NCBI GenBank assembly: GCA_037954235.1
Contig: JBBMOA010000010.1
Coordinates: 23,286,529-23,350,528, forward strand
DNA from: Aulostomus chinensis
Lineage: Eukaryota > Chordata > Actinopteri > Syngnathiformes > Aulostomidae
Length of the DNA stretch: 64,000 nt
Reading direction: 5' to 3'
Below, piece after piece: positions 50,601 through 62,600 of the stretch. The notes below the pieces were generated by a model. It saw nothing but the letters and a program-made list of their open reading frames with translations, had not been told where the DNA came from and ran no database searches. The position numbers and the translations under genes are program-made. Within the stretch, counting starts at the first letter, position 1. Each line of letters starts with the position of its first letter.

Positions 50601-53600
50601 CTCTTCACACTCAAATAGGGGCATTTGGTGCGTCATTTGACTGTTCTTCTGCACGACATAGACTGATCTCCTGCAGCCTACTTCGTAATGGAGCATTTGG
50701 GAGAATACAAACATATCATGACAGCAAAATCAACATTTTTGCTGCAAATAAAGTAAGGCAGCTTACTACAGCACATCTTATAGCTTAAACTTAAGTGTTT
50801 GAAAATGGAATAACAATCCAATCAAGAAGGATTTTTGTTCAAATAAAATGATTAAATGTTTGACACTTTTAAACCATCATCTTTTACTGTGGTATACAGC
50901 ATTACTAGCTGATTAACCTTGTGACAAACAGATGCCTGTGGACCATCTGAATACTAACCAGGCAATGTGAACTATTGATATGTGTAATTGGTTACTCGTG
51001 TAACAGATCATTAAAGCCAAGATTCTTGTGGTTCAAAACTGATGCGAATCGATTCAAGATACAATCACAACAACGGTACAATCAACAACAACCAACAGTT
51101 ATGAAATTAGGCAACTCACCAATGAAGCCTCAGTCATCCACCGATGGGTAACGTTCCAACAACATATTTTTGTTACATTAGCAACTCTCTGGTGTCCGCT
51201 GTACAGATTGTCATTTTAAATGCATTTGTTTAAACATAAATGGCAGCTTTGCTCTAACTCCCATTGGCTCAAATTGAGAGCCAATGAAAAGATCAGCTTC
51301 CATGCCTGGTGCATCACCCACATCTGCCATGAAGTGATGACAGGCAGTGCCTACCCATCTTTTCTCCTAAAAAGACCAAACCAATCGCAGCAGATTGAGC
51401 TAGTAACACTTTGTAAAGCCAATGAAATCCCACAAATATTCAGAGGCCATTTAAATGTGCCTTTGCACAGCAGGATTTGCTTGACATCAACGAAAAGGGC
51501 TTATTGCCAATTTTGCAGCCAAGTAATCAAACCTTAAACAGGATTTTATCTGTACACATCAGTTTGTCAACAATCAATAGTAGAATTGGGAATGAATACA
51601 AAAACTTGACTTGTCTTGAGGTATCGCCTGTGTGCTTGTTCCATGTAAAGGTTGAATCATCAACAGGTTGGGACACAGATCAATGGCCACAATCATTCAC
51701 ATGATTTGGTTTGTTTGTCTGCTGTTTTATCCTGACCTCTAAGTCAGCAGCCTATTCCATACCAGCCTTGTGTGAACATATTTGCCCTGCAGTACATGTA
51801 CGAACAGTGTCAGATCAGTAAACAGTGTAATGTGCAAAAAAAATAGGTAAACATTCCTACAGAAACCCAATCCACCAAAACATTACAACAAACCAAAAAT
51901 GGTCTTTTTCACTTTTTTGGACTATCTCAAAAGTCCCATGTGTACTACATAACAATGACACTTTGCTGGAATGCACACAGTGGGGTGGCATTACGCCAGC
52001 CTTGGTTGGTTCTGAGTTAACAAGCAAGAGAGACAGGACCACAACAGTCTATGGGTCCAGGTTGTCCCTTTTAAGCCTTTGACATATCTGACTGACAGTC
52101 AGTAATGGCAGGACATTGACTTTTCACAAGCTGTCAGTGGCCCTAATCTTTGCAGTGTGTACTGCAGGAGTCGGACCTTACTTTTCCAGTTGATGAATAT
52201 TGAATAGGTGACGGGAAATTATTCCAATTAGCTGGTCACTCAGCTTCAACAAATTAGTGCAAAGAAAATCCTAGGTGAGCAAAGCAAACGAATATTCAAG
52301 AGGAAATTCTCAAAAGGGTTCAATATTGTCTCATCATCATTCCTGCCAGAGTCAGTGACATTTGGGACGTTTTGAATCAGACATATTTGACATTAGAAGA
52401 AACTACGTTACTGAATAAAGTATGAGTGGTTTGAAAATGGTCAGCAATCTGCCCTTTTAAGATTTGGGGTCCTTTGTAATTACAAAAAACACACAAACCG
52501 GACGACAGACTACTGCCACCTGCTGGTATGAAGAGTTAGTTCCTATCATGCAGGCACAGAATGTACATTTGAGACAACCGATGACTGGAGTCTTAGTGGA
52601 ACGTGAGTTGAGTGAGGTCATGTGGCTGTGTTAAAAGGGGCTCATCGGTTGAAATGTTTTTATTTTCCCCAATCTCCTTTCGTACCAAAATGACATTGAT
52701 ACTTTTATTATGAATTGATTAAAAGAAATGCACTGTATTTGTAACTACATTCAATATTGCATCACTATGCATTGTACAACTTTGTGTAAGGAAGTACCAC
52801 ACAGATCAGTTTGTGGAAGGAAGTAGAGCCACAAAAGGCCGGTAAGATATCTTCTGCTACAGGCTGCGCAAACCAGTATCTTTCAAAGATCACATTGTGT
52901 TCAACAACTTCAACCTAATGTTTAACCACAATCAACATTCCTGGAGATCTTGCTTGGTTTTGTTTTACAACTTGTGGACTCTGTAAGTGTCTGTGGGCGA
53001 CTAGTGATGAATGGAAATGTTAAGTATTTAACCACAAGAGTGAGATACTGGTTTGTTAAAGGAGTATTTGTAACATTTTCCCTCATTTCCTTCCAAATAA
53101 CACTTGGAAGATTTAATTTTTCGCTGTTAATTTCTTTCAAACATATAAACACTCGCAGCGCCTTTGCATTTTAAGAAAAGAAGAGAAAGTGATTCAGATA
53201 AGCTCCGCTACTCATGTGCAACAACATTTTATTTCCCCCAAACGCCTCCACAAAATTGTGAAGTAAGCCTTCAACACCAAGGTCATTCACCATGAAAATA
53301 ACAGCAATTGCAATATTAGAAAGGACAATGTTTAAAGACTGTCTTAGCATTACCTGAACAGGAGCAGTGATGGTTCCATCTGCTGGCACATTTTCCAATG
53401 CTCCATTTATTGGTGGCTTCCTATTGAGGTCCAAAGCACTATTCCACTCTGAGCAAAAAAAAAAGGGAAAAAAAAGCGACAATATGAGAAAACTGCAACC
53501 AACAACCTGTAACAGTAGCATTCATGTAAAAGTAACTATTGATGGTTTACCTGCATTTAGTGTGTCTACGTCCAGCATACCTCCTTCCCGATAGCTCTCC

Positions 53601-56600
53601 AACTCCTCAACTTTTACTTTGGACCAGGGTATATAGGTAACTCCTCGCTCCACATCCCAGAACTTTTTGTGCGCCGCTTTAATACCTTTGTTCAAAGCCC
53701 AAGCAATCTATGCAAGAATGATATTAACTGTGATCATGAAGTTAACAGTCACCACAAAAATAACAACTGCAAACAAAAGCAGTCAGTGTTAAGCTTATGT
53801 ACCTTTACAGGTTTCTGATTGACTTTGTAAGACCCCCTACTGAGTTTGTTCAAGGCTGTATAGGCATCTTGTCTGTGAACCATAACAATATAGGCACAAC
53901 CCCTCGGAGGTATCATCTGCACACAGAAAGCAAAAGGTGACAATAAAATACAGGAAAACTTCAGTTTGTTTTAGAATAGAGAATATCAAGAGTCTTGTAC
54001 TGTTGAAACTTACATTGATGGACTCAATCTGGCCAAATTCTTCCAGAAGGGACATGACGTCAGACTGCTGAGTTTTCTTGTCCAGCTGACCAACCCAAAG
54101 TGTAGTGCTGCAAACTAAAACCAAAACAAATTCAATTCACCTCAGAAAATGGTAAAAATAAAGTCATGATCAGCTTTACCACCTGGTAAAGTGAGACACT
54201 GCCAGTGATTATGAAATCAAATTTAAAACAATAGATTTTATCATGCGTCTTGCCTTGTTGATTACAAAAAATATTTTTGGCCATTGCTAGTTTTCTGAAA
54301 TGTCAATTTAATCATAATCATAAGGCACGCATTTGTAAGTATTTCCAGAGTATACCTTTAAATAAAATACCAGATTCACTATTCTAATTATTTGTTTCAT
54401 TTTATTGTCATATAAGAGCCAAGAAGAGAGCATTTCAGGACATCATTTTAAAGTCACTCCAGAAAACACTATCAGAGGAACATGAGTATCCCTGTTGTCA
54501 ATCTCCTCTGAACACACAGCTGGGCGACATTCTGCCCTGCAGCACAAACTGAGTGGGTTGAGTGGGCAGGAGTTGGTAGACAGTTATCTGTATATTGACA
54601 GTTATCAGTATATCTTAAAGTAAAGTAAAGCAGACAGAGCACCCAGAACATTTACTGATCATACAGACAACACAGAACACTATTTCAACTCCATATCAAT
54701 ATCCCAGGGGATATTGCCTGTACTACAAACCAGGATTAGATGGTTAAAGAAGGGACTATAGGATCATCCCATCCATTAGTAGGGCTGAGCGATTCATTGA
54801 ATTTCAATTACAATTATGGCTTCCCAAAGTCACAGAAGTAAGATAATTTAAATAAGGATTATTGTGTGTCTTGTGCTGTCATGTGTTGCTTTTGGGCTTG
54901 TGCTGTAGATATGGAGCACCCTCCTTAGTCGACAGTGTGCTCTGCTTCCCATCAAAAGCCCAGATAATTTCAGTTTCAGCTTGTGTTGAGAGGGAGGAGG
55001 GAGACACAACGCGTTTCTAACAGTGAAGAAAAATCAGACTATGCTGACTGCAGCTACGCTGATTCAGTCATCGGGAAACACTTTGAAAAAGACAGATAGT
55101 GAGCTACACACTAGTGGATGCAACATGGTGAAACACGACCAGTTAGTTTCAAGACCTGAAGTTCACTCAATGTGTATACGGCCATGTTCACACATTTTAA
55201 AAAACACTGAAATCTATAAATGTTCACGCTGCCAAAAGCTTCAATCTAACTGGAAGTGTGTTGCTTTTTCTGACTTCTGGAGTCACTTGAAATACAGGAG
55301 AGAAAAACGTCTGCAAGCTTCGGACATGTATTTGAGAGTGATTGAAAGGCAAAATACACTTTTTGGGTGAAGTATCGCTTCAAGACCCAGCTGCAGCATA
55401 AATACCGATACAAATATTGATTCATTTTCCAAAATATACACCATCCCTTCATTTGATGGCATACAACAGTGATTATAGTCACATCTACTCATGCATAAGT
55501 GATGGAACACATACTGAAGTCTGTTTATCTAGGCATTCACACAGTTACCTATGTTTAGTCAGCTCCCTCTCCTTGCTTTTTCTGTAACGTGTTCCTCATG
55601 ATAGAAATATATGACTCTCTCTCTCCATTCGTCATGTTTGGATGAGACCACCCCCTGTATATGAACAGGCTTACAACCAGGTCAGGGAAACCCTGCAATG
55701 ACTTAACGAGTTGAGTTCCGACCCCCATGGTACCTCTTATCCTGATTGTGGTTGTCTGGGTCTGTTAATGCAGGTAACAGGAATGCAACCTGGGTATGTT
55801 AGCCCAAGTATTCATGTATTACAGACCAAGGGGAGGCAATGCAGAGAAAGTGCAAGGGGGAAAAAAACAGAAGTATTGTACTAGTACTAGCCTGGCTAAG
55901 AGAGCTGCTCAATACAAAAGCTTTCTCCCTCATTTTCTCACGAATGCAAGAATGCTCACCAACAAAACAGAATGCTCAGACCAACTGCCTGCTGTGTTCT
56001 GATTTTTTATGGCGACATGGCTGAAATCATAATATACCAGATGCTGCAGCTGAGCTAGCATGCTGCTCACTCCATCTCTCTCACAGAACATCTGACTTTC
56101 ATAAGAAATCTGGAATGCATCAGGGATCTGGTCAGAAACTGTGCAAAAAAAGCACGGTGCAAAAAACACAATCAGTAAATTCTACTCTGCAATATTGGAA
56201 TATTTATGGCTCAAGTGCTGACCATTTCACCTCATTCAAAACAAAAACAGCAGGATTTTGTCCATCTGACAAATACACAACTAGAGGAAAAACATCTCAG
56301 ATGATGAAAACATTGAAGTTTTTTACTCCAAGTACTCACAAAATTGTGTCTTGAGCTCTCAAGCTACGTTTTTCACTGCTGCGTTATTTTTTGTGACTCT
56401 AGGATGAACATAGAACCAGCAAATAACATTCAGTTTGAAGCTTACAGCACTAAATAATAACAAAAAAAACTTCCATAAATGTCAGGTCATAAACTCAAGT
56501 AAATCCTCCATTATAATCCAGACCGTCTCAAGTAGTATTCTCAATAATCCCCAGACACTTTGATTTGAGCCAAAAACAAAACACAACCCTGCTGGTTTAG

Positions 56601-59600
56601 CACTTGTTGTGCTGAGTGTGATCAGTTGGTGCCCCTAGTTGAACCAAATCTCTTGGATCCATTGGCAGTACAATAACACCACAAGTGTTAATGTTACTAT
56701 GTTTTTCGCTTGAATCAAAGTACTACTGGATTACAGAGCATTCAGCAGGATGAAAAAGACATGGGCTGTTACATGGGAGATGCATTTGAGAGTTTGTAAA
56801 TGGTCATTTCTGGACCCATTAGTGACCTTTTTTGAGTGCTTAAAAGGCAAAATAACCTTTTTGGGTGATATATTACAATATTACTTTAACAATGCTTACA
56901 AAGCCTTATCTATCCTAACTTGGACAGGAAGACCTCTGAATTATTGATTAATAAGTGCAATTTGAGCACATGATGAGATTGTGGTGAGCATTGTTCAAAT
57001 TTCTGGAAATATTTCATTAACAAAACAATTCATTAGTAAGTTGTGAAAATAATCAGATTGATAGACCGTGGAAGAAAAAAAATAGCTGCAGCCCCAACAT
57101 ATAAACATAAAGAAGTAGAAGGGTTTGTACTCCAGGTAAGCGATGTTCAGCACACAGAGATATCCAACATCTTCATCCTTTGGGTCTCAAAGTAGGAAAT
57201 TTGGGAAACCAAGCAAACAGAGCAAATGATACTAACTGCTCAAGAGTTACCTTCATATGACAACCGAGCCTCTACACTGGTGTGGTGTTCACGTTGGAGG
57301 TAGTAGTGTACCACTTCGTTTGCCAGTCCATCTACATCTCTGGTATGAGCTTTCTTGTATTCAATACATGGAACTGTTCAACACTTATTGGATAAAATCA
57401 ATCTCAAAAAACTACTTGCTGTATCAGCCACAGTTTTTTCAAGTCCACACAGTGGCAGTGTAACTGTAGAGCGATGTGGGAGCATAGATGCTTGCCTTCA
57501 GCAAAAGTCACGTGCTTATGCTGACGCTCAACATCTGCGTAGAAACAATGCACAACTATAAATGAGGTTTTCTGCGAGAGTGAAGTGCTGCACTGCCTTC
57601 TCCTTTCTAAACTCTTCACTTGTGACAGCCAACCCATTCACGACTCAAACACTATTGTTGCAGATGCAGATGAACTGCCATTCACTCACAGGCTGATATT
57701 AACAGACCACAGCAATGTTGCATACGGAGACCTGCAACACGATCCTCCAAACACCACCACCGAACAAGCCAAGAAGATCTGCTAAATAACCTTTACATGC
57801 ACCAGTGATCTCATATTCTTAAACATGTGATTGTTTCGTACCCTACAAATAGAAATAGCTGAGTCACTAAATTATTACTCTTCCACTGAATCCTTACGAC
57901 AGCACATCAGACAATGTAGCAACTGGATGCTCCATGTCTTCCTTCAGAGAGGAGAACACTAACTTGCAACATGACTGGAAAATAACTGATGTGTAAAGAT
58001 GTGTTAGGCATCAGCACATACCACTGAGTGTTTGACTCTTGATACTGGGAAGACCCTTCTGTCTGCGCTCTCTGTCCCTCTCTCTTTCACTCCTGTCCTG
58101 AGAGCGAGAACGCCAATGGCGTTCTCTGGAACGAGACCTGGAGCGTCTGTGTCTCAATCTCCTTGAGTGGGATGTGGATCGGGATCTTCTTCTCCTGGAA
58201 GACCTTAAACATAACAGATTGAGTTAGTTGAAAAATGGTTTAATCAAATTGTACTATTCCTTAAACATTTCTATCAAAATATTCAAAAAAATTTTTTTTT
58301 TCTCAAAATACAACTGCAGGCAGGGCAAGGTGTCTTCACAGGAGCAATAACTCAAATACTTTCAAATGTGTGACACTGATCCTTCAGAATGTAATGACTA
58401 CAGCAGTAAAATCATTTCTCCAATCAACAGTAGCATGTAGTATTTACAAGATAGCATTGCTCCATTTGTCCCAAGACAAAAATAAAAACATTTGATTTTT
58501 CTTTCTTAAAATCCACAATCTATCAATCATATAACACAGCTCCTTACCTGGAACCAGATCTTGATCTCCTGCCAAAGTTTCTATGTCTCTCTTCCCTCCT
58601 CATAGAGGACTCTTCTCTTGAGTTCCTCTGGACAATGAAAACACACCATTATTCTTTAAACCAAAATAAATTAACAGAGGGCTCAAAATTGAATCTATGA
58701 AAGTTCACACTACAGGTCTCAAAATCTACAATATACTACATTCTGACCAATGACATGGATTGGATATAAGTTGTTTAACTCATGTTCAACCTTTCTGTTG
58801 TCAATTCAAAGTCACAACCATGCGTTCATGTATGATCATACGAGGGTTTACCTGCGATTGTGAATTAGCCTCGTTTATGGAAAGATATGCATCGGGCATC
58901 ATATGATGTTCACCATGACTCATTCCTCCAGTGTGCTGAGAGACAAGAAAAGGACAACCGTAATAACAACATTACGACACAAAGGAACAAAAGGTATTTA
59001 TTCATGAAAAAGTGCAATGTGTTTTCAACAATGTGTGGACAGCACGTCATTAAGCAACTGCAGGAATCTATAATCTGATACCTCGATACAAATAGTCTGT
59101 CCCAAAGTATGTGTATGAACATTCTCCATGTTGGGCATCCGTCCAGGAAATTGGTTAAACACATTTTCAGGAAGGCCCCTGTCATGACAAAAACAAAACA
59201 AGTGAAAACCTTGTGCAAGGCACTGAAGAGGTGGCCTACTAGTCACACGGGCGGTCACTATGACTATACTGAGAATTCGTGGATCTTAAGTATTTATCTG
59301 CAATTTACTAGTGTGGTCCCCGTAAGCAGCGGTGGCCATGTGTCACAAACACTTACACAGTACATAAAAACAATTAATGGCTACATCTAAATCATTAAGT
59401 TATTCAAAATGATCCAAAGCAAATGATGACTCAACCCTTTATAAAATCTAGATTACTATGTGCTGTTGTGAAAAGAGGCCTATTACCTTTAATTGATAAA
59501 TATACAGGTAATATGCAAATTTAGAATACCTTGTATGAATACCAAAAACAAAATGGAGTGCTAAAGTTTTTCGACCCCATGTCAGTTAAGGTGTTGGGAA

Positions 59601-62600
59601 CCATCAGCAAATTTTAAAACATTTCTACAGAATCTGTATTTTTGGGCTGCGATACATGCAACTTCCACGCGAGTGTTAATTAAAATCTTCACATGTGCAG
59701 GAATTGGACACAATCAATATGGCAGTGTAATAAATGTAATGACACTCACAGTGAATGGACTGTGCTGTCTTTTGTTGTTACATCCTCTGGTTCATCATCA
59801 TAGTCAAATCGGTCAAGAAGTTTCTGAGGAAGTCAATCACCACATGTAAAAAGTTCTGTAGCAAACATATCGTCTGTTTTACCAGCAGCTAATGTGACTG
59901 AGCTCTGCAGTTACCTCAGCTAGAGAGCTTTTCCCTGCGTGTGCATTATAAGGGTGGAGCGATGCCATCGGCATCTGGGACGGGTTTTGCATGTTGTTTG
60001 TGATGTTGGCTGCTTGGTTCTTCTCAGCCTGCTGGAAGTTCTGAAGCATCTTCTGCAGCTACAGGAGGAATGGAGTGTCATTTAGGGTTAGAATAGAAAT
60101 TTTACTCTGCCACATATTCTTTGCCAACCATGACTTTTTAACAAGGGGTTTGGTGCAACTGATGATTTCTGACTCACCTCCTGGCCATGTGGGGACTGGA
60201 ACAGCTGAGCCACAGCAGCTAAGGCATCAGAACTTGGTAACTGGGACAAACCAGGCACAACTGAGGTACTGGTGGCAGGAGGCTGTGGATCTGTGGGAAC
60301 TGGTCAGACAAGAGGAAATGTCAAGTTCCTTCAATCTCAACTGACACTGAAGTAAATGACTTGTTACAGGACCAAAACATACAATCCCTGTCCAGAGAGC
60401 ATTGTACCGTTTACTGTCCTTTACCTGCTTCAAGTGAAGTTGCGGGTGCAGGTGCAGGTAAAAGGGCTCCGTTGGCCATATCCATCAGAGGCTGGATGAT
60501 GTCCATGTCAAACACTCCATTCTTCTGCCACAGGTTCAAGACACGGACAATTTTGCTCTGATGATTAGGAAAAGAAAATAAAACCATGATGTTTTTAGTG
60601 TTATAATTCACTGCAGTAAATTAAGGATCCAAAGGCAATAATATGACAAAAATACCTTGTCATCTTCTGGGCAGTGGTAAAGGTTTTGGAAGGTATCTGT
60701 GAAGTTCTTCAAAAACCTGGGCCCAAAAACATCCTTTTCAACACCAAACTGATGGCGTGACTGGCGAACAATGGAATCAACCACGTATAAGCCAGGAACT
60801 TTCAATTCTGGCTTGCACTGATGAAAACAGAGAAAACAAATCAATTGTTTGCTTAAAAACAAATTGCTCTAATGTTTGCTATAGTGCTCTATAACATACA
60901 TACCCTCTTGATGAACTTTTCCACAATCTGGACAACATGTTTGTATAGCTAATAAAAGACAAAATTTAACATGAGTCACAGCATATTATATTTAAATCAT
61001 GCAAGACATAATAGAAGTCCACTTCACAAACAAGAAAAGTGATAAGAAATATCTAGGTTCCTGTTTCATACGTGATTTCCCACTGTCTGGAATCATAAAA
61101 TCTCATCGATCGATTTTAAAGTCAATCTTGACATGCTTTTAACAAGCACTCATAGTGAACCCAGTAACACGGTGCACATTATACGAATACCATATCTAAT
61201 CTCACTCTTTTTCACTTTATTGCTGCAAATGGAAATATCATCATCATCTAATCTCACTCTTTTTCACTTTATTGCTGCAAATGGAAATATCATCTCCATA
61301 ACAGACAGCAAAGATGCAAAATAGTAAAATATATCTGTGATTGAAATCACATTATACAGTTAACATTATAATTGTTAATCAGTTTACCTTGATGGCTTTG
61401 ATGGCCGATTTTGTCACAGACATCATCTTAGCACGAGATATTGGGGGCTTCATGTCAATCATGGAGAACAACTGTTAAGAAAAGCAAAGATATACCATAC
61501 ATTAATGTTAGGGATGCACCCTGATCCAACTGTCACTGTCATGATACCAACACCAAGGTACTGTTTAATTATTAAGTTTCTTAACTGTATGGGTGGGGGA
61601 GCTTAAAATTGAGCTTTAATATGAAAAGCAAGAACAGGCTAAATGTCAACATTGTCTCTTTCACAAAATATTATGTATATTAAATAATAAATACATGATT
61701 AATACATAATGTAAACGTACTCTATCATTTTTTTATTATGAAATTAACTATAAGTCTGAAAATATATTGCATCAGGTGAGAATAAAACACAAAAGTTGTC
61801 AAATGATTAAAAACATGCTTCATTAATCACAATTTGCAAGTAACATAAACAAGGGGCTTGATAAAACAAAAACAATACAAGCAAATAAGAAATAGAAGGT
61901 TGAAGTGAAGTTATTTTCTCAAATCCAGTGTTGATCAAGTGTAGTATCATATCAAAAACAGTATTGGATTGGTGCAACTCCAATTATACTGCAATTCAAG
62001 TACTGCACTGTATTATGCAGTTGATCGTTTCAATTAAACTACAGTACTATTTATGGTGGGTACAGTATGTATAACTTTACAAATAAGGCATATAGATAAA
62101 TATGACTTCTAATCAACAATTCATAATTCCACAGTATTTATGTTTTTAACAGCAAACTATTAATTACGCACACTAACACGATCTGTGACATTGGACCACC
62201 ATGCTAACATGTGGGTTCGCTACATGTACATTAGTCGGTTCAAACTTCGACAACATGCTTATAGTGACACTGCATAGCACCATGAGACGCGACACACATT
62301 CAAGAAGAACTAAATAAACTCAAAGCAGAAATTCAGAGACTTGACGACTGGCTGCTTGTTTTCGAAAAAAAAAAAAAAACACAAAAAAACACGTTCCCGT
62401 TTTGGCATTTGGAAACCACTCGGCATTCACCAGATTTGTAAAGCTGCGAGTAAAGCCGCAACTAAACGAGTACTGCTATCGTAAACATTTAGACTAACAG
62501 CCCGTGTAGGCAACCGACTAGCATGTTTGAGTTAACAACACGGCGCCGATAGAGGCCTAGTGAGAGGGAACACCACAGGCCTTTCTCTCGAAAAATATAT

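Larger units (their letters stand above)
38982..53353 (-). other. scaf4: scaf4 intron 16 (14.4 kb)
   Basis: This is by far the longest scaf4 intron; the others are 86 nt to 3.9 kb. It contains a degenerate Tc1/mariner copy (46105-47501), a G14 run at 45689-45702, and repeat fragments near 39311 and 43290-43381. I looked for proline-rich coding exons on the minus strand and saw none. Confidence 0.7.
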
